DNA of 64,000 nucleotides from Luzula sylvatica (lineage: Eukaryota > Streptophyta > Magnoliopsida > Poales > Juncaceae). The stretch spans positions 10,456,655 through 10,520,654 of the forward strand of contig OX326961.1 in NCBI GenBank assembly GCA_946800325.1. The letters run 5' to 3'. This document shows, in pieces, positions 11,501-21,997 of this stretch. Each line of letters starts with the position of its first letter. The first letter of the stretch is position 1. The notes beneath the pieces are model-generated. The model worked only from the letters and a program-made list of their open reading frames with translations. It had not been told where the DNA came from and ran no database searches. The position numbers and the translations under genes were made by a program.

Positions 11501-13659
11501 AAAATTAATAATTTCGAATTAAATTATTTTTACGAATTAAAATTATTTTACTTGCCTGTAAACATATTGAAATGCACCAAGGATTGTACGTTCTTCATGC
11601 GTTGCTTCTGGTCCCAGAATTTTCAATGCATCTGGTGCATGTGCACCGATTATGCATCCATCATAATTCTCCTCTGAACCATCCATGGCTCTCACATAAC
11701 ACCCTAAAAAAAAAAAAAAAATTAGAGAAATATATATAATTATTTGAATATGAATATTTTTTAAATTAATCGATACCTCCGTTTGTGCTCGATACAGAAG
11801 TTACTGCACAATTAGTTTTTATTTTGCATGACATACTCTCGAGCTGCTCTATTATCTGTAACGCGCATAATTTTATGAAATATTTAAGATATTATTAGGG
11901 TTTAGAAAATTTTTACCTTATTGACATAACAATGTGAACGGCCTTTTACAGTAAGCCATTGAGGTCGACCAAATAGCTACACAAAAAGAAACATAAATAA
12001 TAATATGATAAACTTTACACATAATTAATTTAGATAAATATAAAACAAACAATAATTACTTGAAGAAGATGATGATTTCTGCAGAAAGAAAGCACGGAAA
12101 AGGCCGAAAAATTCAAAACACCGTCTGAAGGACACGACCATATCGATGCACATATAGGAACCTAATCAAATTAAAAAAAAAATCAAATTAAATAATAATA
12201 TAGAGATCAAAGATTATAAAAAGATTTAACTCACGAGATAAGCCTTTTGAAATAGTTGTGAATATCCATGTGACGTGACGAATTCCTCTAACGTCTCGTT
12301 GTGATCCAAATCAGGGCTATTCTCATGTTCTTCGAGGTACCTTCAAAATGCAAAAAATAAAATAAAATAAATAATAACAAAAAAAGTGAAATTAAGGGAT
12401 TTTTTTTTTGGCTTACTTGAGGACATCGTCTTTGAATTTGACGATCTCACGAATCATTTTCCAAAAGGAGGGATTGAGTGCGTTGGTCTTCTGCGCGAAC
12501 AAACTGGAGAGTCCATTTCGACTGCCCCACTCGACACCCTTTCCTTCTTCTAAGCTCACTGCAAAAGACATGTCGGACCTCTCCATTTCGACTCCTAAAT
12601 CTTCGAAGAACTCCATCATGTTTGGATACGTGACCTACATTGTACCAAAATCTTAAAAATTAATATACTTGATAGATATTATATATATACTTGATTTACA
12701 TTAAATATATCATTTCTATTTATTCTTATCTATGTTTAAATAATATATATATCATTTCTATATACAACATGTTAGGTGTATTGTTTTATATGCATGAATT
12801 TTACTGGCTCTAAGTAAGACAATTGGGTGTATAAATATGCATATATCCAACGAGTCAATTTAATGAGAAAAGGATGCAAAAACGACACGTCCAACATTTT
12901 GTTATCAGCCAAATCAATTGAGTGAATTCTGTGAACCATATAGAACCACGTAAGTAAACCATGTGTATATGGTCTTAAACCAATAGTATTAATTAATTAA
13001 TTATTTTTTTACTTTGAACAATCAACCAATAGGACTTTTATTTTCTTTTTCTTTTTTGAATAATCAACCAATAGGGACATTTCACTACAGTACATATATC
13101 AGTTGAGGACACCGACATTGTCTTTTTTTCCATCAAAAAGACAAATTTGATATGGGTGAAAAGTATTTGCATATATTGAAATATTTAAAGGTAATATTGT
13201 GTTTATTGAAGTTAATATTGATGTAATTATTGATTTGAGTTCCAGAAATTTATCAACAAATCTAGGAATATGGACATTCATTCATTGTCCCGTAGCTTCA
13301 AAAGTAGAATAGTTTTTTACCTAATTCTTTTCCATAACTAGACCATACAAGTAAAAATCTCACAGTAATGGATACAAAATATTCCAAAAACAAATTTCTA
13401 TTAAGTAGCATTATAATTATTATAATAAAATATTCATTGAGATTTAGAAGAGATGGATTTGTTCCTTTATTCATGGTATACGTACCCGATTGAAAACCAT
13501 GAAGCCCAAATCGAGATCGACTCCATCGATCGAAAAAGTCTTCGCGTGGCCACCGAGAAATTCTTCCTTCTCGTACAAAACTACATCGATCCCCTCTTTC
13601 GCCAAATCATAGGCTGCGACTAAACCACTCACTCCTCCTCCCACCACTGCCACCCTCAT
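8587..13659 (-). CDS. Cyclopropane-fatty-acyl-phospholipid synthase (FAD oxidoreductase plus SAM methyltransferase), 23 exons
   Basis: The protein adds a methylene from S-adenosylmethionine across a double bond of phospholipid acyl chains to give cyclopropane fatty acids. Exons (minus strand): 13659-13486, 12634-12417, 12340-12235, 12161-12060, 11976-11917, 11855-11777, 11703-11556, 11478-11355, 11271-11062, 10979-10831, 10743-10641, 10558-10463, 10372-10317, 10239-10116, 10045-9983, 9919-9860, 9781-9620, 9547-9474, 9396-9303, 9226-9090, 9015-8935, 8854-8749, 8649-8587. These sum to 2,589 nt with consistent phases, i.e. 862 aa plus stop, about the usual plant length. The N-terminal half has the dinucleotide-binding VVGGGVSGL (residues 5-13) and GAHAPDALKIL. 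The C-terminal half has the SAM site LEIGSGWGSLAIE (from 634), CEMIEGVGHEYMG (from 703) and EYYFLYCAAGFK. There is no signal peptide. The ATG heads the FAD fold directly. I see no frameshift or stop. It is unlinked to any operon-like partner. Substrate and tissue cannot be read from the sequence. Confidence 0.95.
11479..11555 (-). other. Non-canonical GC-AG intron in the cyclopropane synthase gene
   Basis: Exon 7 ends TACAG and the intron begins GCAAGT, the usual consensus for the rare GC-AG class. It ends CGACAG before TGATATTTATTTGC. Joining restores a continuous frame across residues of the conserved YSDIYLHRDNKFMP stretch. No GT donor nearby keeps the frame and the conserved residues. Confidence 0.85.
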
Positions 13660-13800
13660 TTTCCTTGCTTTCTTTCTTTTGTCGTGGAAATGAAATAGTT
13701 TGGAGTGGTTTACCGTTTACGAGAGAAAGGATGATGTGTAGAGAGAGAGATAGAGAGAGAGGAATTGGCGACGTAGATATGTTGAGAACCATACGATTTG
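13660..13800 (-). promoter_or_regulatory. 5' leader of the cyclopropane synthase gene with CT-rich tract
   Basis: Read on the minus strand, a pyrimidine-rich tract (CTCTCTCTCTATCTCTCTCT, 13,739-13,760) lies about 80-100 nt upstream of the ATG, followed by a purine-rich GAAAGAAAGAAAGC leader. Pyrimidine patches are common at plant core promoters. I see no convincing TATA box. Confidence 0.45.
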
Positions 13801-16370
13801 GCTATTGAGATTTCAGAAACGTAGGAAATTGTATGTTGTGTAGTTATGCTTCGTGCGCCAAGAAGGTGTACCCCAAAGATAGTCATGAAGTGCTAATGGG
13901 TCATCAAGTTTTTGAAAGAACAAAAAATCAATTAGAATCCCTATTTTTTTCTTGATTGATTTTGTTTCGTTCGTTTAGGTAAATATTGGGCAACTTTGTT
14001 ATGTAAAAAATTATGGTTTATTTGTCATTTTCACTATATTTATTTAGGTTTTCTTTTGGACAGGTAAATGATAGCATGATAAATAATGTTTGAGATTAAA
14101 AAAAATCATTTTGAATGTCATTTGAATAAACTTATTTTTATAGCAAATATTTTTTATAGCAAATCATTTTGATCCGTCAGATAATCACCATGGCTTGCCT
14201 ATTAAAATTCAAAACTGGGTGATAAATTTTTTTATTAAAAATAGAGCAAGAAATGAACTGCTGATCTATTTTGCACGGATAAGGATATGAGTACCGTATC
14301 CGGCACGATATGAGTATGACGATACAACAATTTTAAAAAAAAACGTAGGATACGGAATTTATTACATAAATAACTTCCTATTAAATAAACGTTTATTATA
14401 TTTATTTATATGTATTATTCTTTTATTTCAATTTAAAATCTATTTTTTTTTGTTTTTCAAGTACAATTATTGATGTGTTATAAGTATTCGGAAGTATCCA
14501 ATATTATTTTGAAATAAAATATTCGGATATATCACGTGAATTATCCGACAGATATCCAATACGATACGACTTGATTTTTTGTATCCGCGTAACATAGCTA
14601 CTAAGGATCCGATTAAAAAACTTTTTCCTTTTAATATCCAAGATTTTTTAATATTTTTTGTATTTTAAACAGTATGAATTTTTTGATAAAATTGTATTTA
14701 ACTAGAATTTAACCTCCCTTGTGTTCGCATTGTTTTGTCGGATTATACATAACAAAATTAATAATTATAATTTTATATACATTATAATAAAAACATATTT
14801 TTGAAATTCATAAATGAAATTATATCGTTTTAGTTTTCTTTTTAAAATATAATTACAGTATTAAAAATACATTACAACTGTATTTGTTTTTTATGACAAT
14901 AAACTAAAATTATGACTTAAATAAAATGTATATATAACATAAATTGTATTATGCATTTAACAAATAACCGGAGGAAATTTGGTATTTCATAATTTTTAAT
15001 GTTAAATTTATCATTCGAGTTATTAAAATGAATTTAAGAAAAAAATACAACATTTAAAGTTTTCATATTTAAATATTTACATTTTACGTGTTAAATTTTA
15101 TATTTTTCTAGAAAGTATAACTTGAATTACCATTTCTAGTTTTGTTAGATTTTTGAAAAAAAATATCGTGAATTGTTAAAAATCATTTTGAATAGGATAT
15201 ACGAACTGCTGAATTGAAAGTTGATATCCGTTAGACTAAATTAAATACGTTTTTAACTGAGTTTGACCGTTTTATCACCGAATTTTTCATAAAATTAATT
15301 TGGGCCCGAGAAAAATTATGTTTTCGGCCGTGTTAATTTTAATTTGCCCGTATTTTTTGTTTATCTAAATCAATTTTAATGTCGTTATTTTAGACATTGA
15401 TTGTTATGATTTATTTAGACTTCGTATGTTATATTTTATTTTGGACATTGGTTTTATGTTTTATTTGGATTAAAAAAATTAAATTATTATATTTTTGTTT
15501 GTTTATCTTTAAATTTGAATTATAATTGTTAAAATTTTATAAAAATATTGTATTATATATCATAAAATTACACATTGTGGTGATCATTTTTTACTGTTTA
15601 ATCACCGATTTATCGGTAAGTTATTAAACGGTGACCTACCGTTTCATTCCGTTTCAGATATTTTACAACATTGAAATCAAATACTTCTTGTAGTGTATTT
15701 GAATACTTTATGTTAAATTAATAATAATAAATATTTTTGAACAATTTAGGAATACATATCACATGGAGGTACAATTCTATAAATACTTCAAAAATAAAAT
15801 ATAAAATTTTGCATTGTAATAATAAATGATACATATGAATAATAAGTGAACGCTAATTTACGTCACTATATTTTCTATAATAATTAACTTTAAATATATT
15901 TCACGCTAAACATATATAATAATTAACACACAAAAACAATAATTAGATGCATAAATTATTAAAAAATTCAACAGTATATATAATATATAATATGTAAATT
16001 ATTAAAAATTAAATGCTATGTATATAATATATCATTGTGCCTTTTATATTTTAAACTTATGATACTTATACATGCCATATCATGCATACTATGTTTATAT
16101 TTTAAAATTAATATACTTGTATCTATGTATGTAATGTTAGTATAGTAGTCTTTTGGCCTAGTTCAATATGTGTAAATGATACTTGTTTCTCCTTGACTTA
16201 GAAATATATGAAAGGATTAGTGGTTAGTTAAATGATGATTAATGTTCGTAACAAAATTTGTAATGACTATAAACTATTAGACACACAGATTTGAAATACA
16301 ATTTTTGACATAATTTTTAGCGTAAAATTTTAGAAATATATATTGTTACTGTCATACAGGTTTTTACAAA
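13801..16370. other. Intergenic AT-rich DNA with a probable VNTR-type element at 14,265-14,600
   Basis: No gene is visible. At 14,265-14,600 repeated words such as GTATCCG, ATCCGAC and GATACGA are bracketed by GCACGGATAAGG and, on the other side, TATCCGCGTAACATAG. This resembles the minisatellite-type elements elsewhere in the window but without a clean target duplication. At 15,250-15,670 the words TTTATCACCGA, ATTTATCGGTAA and CTACCGTTTCATTCCG hint at another decayed element. Confidence 0.45.
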
Positions 16371-16374
16371 AATG

Positions 16375-16695
16375 ATTTTCGGATCATTCGGGATTCATGT
16401 CATTCCGGTTTCAGGTTAGTTCGGGTTTCGGGTCGCTCGGGTCTTGGATCGTTGAGGTTTCGAATCATTCGGTTTCGGTTCAATTTCGAATTCGATCATT
16501 CGGTTTTGGTTCGATTTCGTATTCGGGTCATTCGATTTCAATTTCATTTTGGATTCGGGTCATTCGATTTCGGTTCGGTTTCGGTTTAGAATCCTTGAAT
16601 TTTCAATATTTTTCGGTTCGGATCGAATTCGAATTCGGACATGTCATGTCGTTTCTTTGGATCGGATCATGCTTTGCCATCTCTAATACATAGTG
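16375..16695 (+). repeat. TTCGG-rich minisatellite array
   Basis: Variants of TTCGGGTCATTCGATTTCGG repeat for about 300 bp. The right edge GCCATCTCTAAT, reversed, gives ATTAGAGATGGC, which resembles the termini of minisatellite-bearing hAT elements. The left edge is not clear. The 98-codon open frame here is a by-product. Confidence 0.7.
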
Positions 16696-17037
16696 TACCT
16701 GTATCCAAAATTATAACCTTCCATATTTTATTTTATCTTATGAATATGTTTATGACTCGTATCCTTTAATATTTAATTTTATTTTATGGATATGTTTATG
16801 ACTCGGTAGTCATTGGGCTATATGGTCACACAAACAACTCACGCAGACTATGGAGAATTTTTGACTTCGTGAGTCCTCGGAACGTGAATAAAAGCCTTGA
16901 ATTGTATATAGGATATAAATATAAATATAAATATCCAAAATTTCACAAAACAAAAAGAACCTATCCTTTTCGTTCTTGATGTTAATCAGAAAAATAGATA
17001 ATGCATTTAATTACAAAAAAACAAGCATATAGAAATA

Positions 17038-18720
17038 CACTACTACAAAAATCGCTTCTTAGACCGGTTTAAATAAAATCTAAGACCGGTTTAAACCGTC
17101 CTACGACGCTTCTTAGACCGATTTTAAATCCGGTATTATGGTGGCCATCCTAAAAAAATTTAGACCGGTTTTAGAAACCGGTTGGTAAAGTTAAGACCGG
17201 TATTTTACACCGGTAAAAAGCGTGCATACGTGCGTTTTTGAAATTCCAATCAGAAATTATAAGACCGGTTTAGTTTGGTTTCTGAAATCGGTGAAACAAT
17301 TGTTTTTTCTATTTTTAAGCACGGTTTAATAAACCGGTCTACATAATTTTGAGAAATATTAAAATATTATAGAATAATATAAGAGCGGTTATTTAAATGT
17401 GTTGTAACATTTTTTGCAGAATATTTTTTTTAATTCTAATTTTTTGTATTATAATGAATAACCAACAATAAAATAAGAAATTCAGAAATACTAATTAAAT
17501 TGTATATATTGAACAAAAAGTAATTATCCATAAATCATACTCAAATCATCCATATAACAATATCTACAAACTAAATTCAAATCATCATCCCTATTACAAA
17601 AATAAATCAAAATGACATGACTTTTCTCGGACTTCAAAATAATCTCCACCTATAATATTATATAAATGAAATATAATTAAATGATAAAATAATTATTTAA
17701 TTATACACGAAATAAAAACATAAAAAAACATACCTCGACTATATTGCCTCACGATGTGAAGAATGCGAGGAAGGACGCTGGATCGTCTCGTTATTTCCAT
17801 TGTTGACAAGCAATCCGTCTAATTGTATCTATAAAAAACAAAACAAAAAAAATACAAAATATATAATATGTATATACAATTATTGAAATGTATATGTATA
17901 TATAAATACCGGAGGACAAAGCTTTCTGAGAGCTTCGACTATTATGTTCTGATTAGCCGACATGATGAAAAACTTTTCTTCCCATGTACTCTTTTCTTTA
18001 GCATGCTTAAGTTCAAGTGCGGCAATTTTTCGGTCAATTATTTCATCTACGTACGTTGGCATAATTTTCGTTTGAACTAGAAGACTTAGAACCATAATAT
18101 TGCCGAGGAGTAGGACCAATACCTAATCCTCTTGCACGACCACCATGCTCGGGACCCATGATCTCAACAAAAACACTGTCGACCAATTCACTTGATACTT
18201 CTTCCGCACCGGATGATCGTGCCGACAAAAGATGGGTCGCCTCGAGCTACAAATAAACGATTCAGTATATGTTTGAACGATAAAAATAAATAAAATAATA
18301 TTTATGAAGTAACATTTTTTTCACTAATCATTTTTTCTTGGGTTGCTACATTAGCGTAAGGCCCATCTTTTCTCTTGTGAGTCTCGTCTCACAATGTTAG
18401 TCGATCGGACGCTTTGCCAGTATTCGCCACCATCTAGAAATATAACCCATATTTAAAACAATTGTGGTTCGAACTTAATTTTTTTTTTTACATTTACCAT
18501 CTCTTTTCGCTTTCTGGGGATACTTTTTTCTACCGCCGGTATGGTAATGAATTTGTTTCATCGCATTTGCTGAATTTATTTCCGACTCTTTCTACAAAAA
18601 ATAAACAAATTCGTGTTTAAAAATAATCTAGCAATTAGTATTAAGAAAATTTATGAACAACCTGCTTGTTTGGAGTATTCCAATCAATCAATATCTATCA
18701 AGATTAAGTCAAAAATATGT
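17038..18720 (-). mobile_element. CACTA (En/Spm) transposon, one terminus with decayed transposase-like gene
   Basis: The sequence CACTACTACAAAAATCGC at 17,038 is a classic CACTA terminus. It is followed by a subterminal region (17,065-17,345) with many direct and inverted copies of AGACCGGTTT, as this superfamily shows. Exons of a TNP1-like gene follow on the minus strand (17,739-18,591). The opposite terminus is not recognisable in the window, so the element is probably truncated near 18.7 kb. Confidence 0.8.
17739..18591 (-). pseudogene. CACTA TNP1-like (plant Transposase_24-type) gene remnant
   Basis: Four exon-like pieces read on the minus strand: near 18,591-18,500 (KESEINSANAMKQ... 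HTGGRKKYPQKAKRDG), near 18,434-18,310 (VANTGKASDRLTL, then a stop, then DETHKRKDGPYANVATQ), 18,247-17,911 (VDSVFVEIMGPEHGGRARGL ... KSTWEEKFFIMSANQNIIVE) and 17,828-17,739 (a short tail ending in a stop). The MGPEHGGRARGLGIGPTP signature is typical of the plant En/Spm-associated family. It is broken by an in-frame TGA in the second piece and a one-base frame change within the third, so it is non-functional. Confidence 0.75.
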
Positions 18721-18839
18721 TTATGATTATAAAAAATCTCTTCTTTAAATCACCTCAAGTAGATTGTTGAATTAATCTTTGAATTTAATCATCAAAACTC
18801 GAAATTGTTCTTCTCATTTCTCTCTCTGCATATTTTTTC

Positions 18840-18950
18840 AGAACCTATTCCGTTCGAACGGAACCCTCCTTCGTTTGAATGAAAATACGCGAATTCCTAA
18901 CTCAAGCAAGAAAGAAGAAACATAACTTCCTCCGTTCGAACGGAGCTGGC
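18840..18950 (+). repeat. Perfect 16-bp palindromes with CGTTCGAACG core
   Basis: TTCCGTTCGAACGGAA (18,848-18,863) and CTCCGTTCGAACGGAG (18,930-18,945) are perfect palindromes 82 bp apart. A degenerate partner TTCGTTTGAATGAAA follows the first about 21-22 bp on. This matches the architecture of the LTR arrays at 38 kb, which suggests an LTR fragment here. Confidence 0.75.
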
Positions 18951-20180
18951 TCAGGAAGGCTTTTAGTCATTTTATTAAGTTTGGAATATTAGATATTAAA
19001 TATGCATTTTAACTCTCCGAAGAACGATCCCTTTCTCGTCACTATACGATATTGGTGTTTTCTATTCTAAATTATTTTGACCAACCCTAAAGATAAAACC
19101 AATGACTATTTCGTGGGTTGTCGGATATCTTGTTCCATAGGGGGGATGGGGAGGTCTGATAATTCTTGAGGCTGCTGTGATTCTAGCAGATCTTCCTCAT
19201 TTTGTGTTGGGATATTATGGTTGCATGGAATTATTTTTCAATTGTTGGTTTTGGGTGTCTGGCTTTCTTGTGGGCTGGACTGTGATGAGTTAATCTGAGT
19301 CCCTCTGAAAATCTTCTTATCTTTTTTCACTCAAGACTTTAGATATGCTGGTTTTGTGGTTTTGATTCTCCATTTCGTCTCTGGTTTATTGGTGTGGTAT
19401 GTTCTTTTTGTTTGTTCTTTGAGGATTATGATTTGTACTGTGATGGGGTATTTGTTGTCTTTTTATGTGATTCTTTTTGGGATTTCTCTGTGATTTTTGT
19501 ATTCAATTTGAATTGTTGCAAGGATTTTTAATTGATTAATTTCGTTTGCTTTATCAGGTTGGTAGTTGTTCCAAAGTTGGATGTTAGAGAGGCAATCTTT
19601 TCATGGGAGCAAAGCTCTGCTGTGAGATATCTGAGTTGTAGTTTTGTATGTGATGGTTGTTTTTGTTTTTTGCATGGGAGTGCATTCGATTCATATAGTA
19701 TGCCTATGGGCATGTAGATGTTGTAATGTTCAGGTCTCTCCATGAATGTGTGATCTTGATGTGGTTCTTTGATAGCACTTGTTCGAGATATGTCCTGGTT
19801 TTTTGTATTTGTGGTGTATAATTTTTGATTTCACATTCCACCTTATTGTACTCTTTGAAGAGGCACCTTGTGCAGTATTTGATTGTTTTTCTTGATTGTT
19901 TCTTGACTTGTATCCATTGTTGGTTATTGTGGGGGTTCTTGTATTTTTGGTGTATATCTCTTGGTCGCTTGAGCGTACCATTCTTTCATTTTTTTTGTGC
20001 GATTTATATCATTTTGCTTGTGGGTTGAGTAGGATCTTTAGGGCATTAGAGAGGTTAGCCTTCTCAGCTTCTATAATCTGGTCCCGTCCTGAGATCTTCT
20101 TTGCGAGAGGTTGACTTTTTTAGCCGTCTTAGAATCGCCTCGAAAGCCGTCGCCTAGGGTTTGGCCTAGTTCTTTGAGAT
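18951..20180 (-). pseudogene. Possible Copia gag remnant
   Basis: On the minus strand, 19,981-19,730 encodes HHKYKKPGHISNKCY, which resembles a CCHC zinc knuckle with its first cysteines lost. The neighbouring frames (19,743-19,528) are open but unrecognised. The rest of the stretch is T/G-rich on the plus strand and stops are common. The identification rests on one decayed motif. Confidence 0.35.
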
Positions 20181-21280
20181 TTTTTTTTTAGCTCATATAT
20201 GGAACCCCCAAGATCCACCATGCCATCCTCGATGTGGGGGGGGGCCAATTCCCATCTTTCAAAATTGCACCAAAAAATGTATTAACCGTTAATTGAAATT
20301 AGTAATTTTGATACAATTGTATTAACCGGTAATTAACTTTGAATTAACCGTTAAAAGAAATTTGAATTAACCGTTAAAAGAAAATGTGAGGTGCAATTTG
20401 GGGAGATTTATTGGTGCAAAACCCATATTTTGTACCGATGGTGGATGGAGTTGGATGTTTGAGGGGTATGGTATAATTTCCCATTTTTTTTTTATTAAAT
20501 ATCAATAAAGTTGGAGAATTTTCAAGAATATTATTTTTGAACTACAGCGAGGTTAGTTAGGAAAAACTTTCTTATTTTTTTTCATTCCATCGTAATACAG
20601 AACTCGACGTAACTCATTGCAAAAATAAAGCATGGCCGATATAAAAAAGAAAAAAGAAAAATATACTTGTTTCTTCTAAATTTCCTTACGCTAGTTGATG
20701 TGTTTGTAAATACCGGCAAAATCAATAAACAAAAAACAACGATGCATGTAAAGTTATAGTATTTCATGTGTTAAATCGAATTCGTTACTTATTTATCACA
20801 TGGGAGTTGCTAACACACTCCAGTGTTATTGTACTCCAAAACGCCACTTTCAATCAGAAGTCGACAGGTGGCAAGGTGCTGATTTAAAAAAAATCGTCGA
20901 CAGAAAAATTAGACGAGCGATCGCATTTAACGGACAGCGCCCAAAATGCCCCGCCTCCAACATTTTCAGATAATTGTTTTTGCGCTATACCTTTCACCTT
21001 CATATTTATAATTTTTTATAACGACTCATAATCAAAAACACTAGTATGTATACTTTTTTCTACAACAAATATTGGAAAATGTATAAATAATATTAAACAA
21101 AGTGTAACGATCAACAAATATTTATCCACAATAAAAAAAATATAAACAAGAACATAATATAAATAATATATAAATAATAATTATTTACATATCTTTTTAT
21201 CGAGAGTATGGAAAATAATGTATAAATAATAGTAAAATATATAACGACAACAAATATTTTATTTGTAGTATAGTAAAAAG
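20181..21280. other. Intergenic DNA with short repeats
   Basis: No gene is visible. The word TTAACCGTTAA and variants recur at 20,280-20,380. Similar TGGGGGG / CCATCCTCGATG stretches occur near 35.7 and 35.9 kb, so a dispersed repeat is likely. Confidence 0.4.
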
Positions 21281-21541
21281 GGGGGCTTCTATCATACACC
21301 CCTTTCCTTATCATACACCCATTTTCAAGGGTATTTGGAGTAATTATTCATTTATGAATATTTAAGGTAATATATCAAGTATATTTATCAATTAATGTTT
21401 AACTAAATTGGAATTTTTTGTTGTTCATTTAAACAAAAATCTCCATAAAAGATAAATTTTATGATACACCCTTTTACAAATATAATTAATTGCTAAAATA
21501 CCCAAAATACCCTTGTAAAAGGGTGTATGATAGAACTCCCC
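21281..21541. mobile_element. Mutator-type MITE with perfect 9-bp target-site duplication
   Basis: The left end GGGGGCTTCTATCATACACC mirrors the reversed right end GGGGAGTTCTATCATACACC. The 9-bp sequence AGTAAAAAG flanks it exactly (21,272-21,280 and 21,542-21,550). A 9-bp duplication is the Mutator signature. There is no coding capacity. Confidence 0.9.
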
Positions 21542-21997
21542 AGTAAAAAGATATAGTGAAAAGGTATAAACCAGAGAACTTTATTTTCATGCTATAAAAA
21601 TACTAGAAAAAGATATAAAGTATAATAAAAAACATACCATTTATACATATTATACAAAAAGGTATAAAAAATAATAAAAAAAAAATGAAAAACTATACAT
21701 ATAAAGTATATGATAAGATGAAGAGGGGACCGGGCATCAATGCATGCATTGACGGCTGTTTGGAGTGCATTTCATTGGACTGCAAAATCATTACTCTTAT
21801 CACGTATGCATTTAACGTCTATTCATTTAATACATATTAAATCGGATTCATTTACTTATTTAATATCTATTAATTTTAACATTATATTTAACAATATATG
21901 ACTAAATTTTATCTCATCAAATACATTAAGGGATTCGGGTAGACGTTGGAGCATGTTCCGGCCATACACTAATGGTCTTTAAATATATTCATTTAAA

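Noticed and set aside
10304..12656. Several open frames of 60-80 codons on both strands
   Set aside because: They are shadows of, or intron read-through from, the cyclopropane synthase exons.
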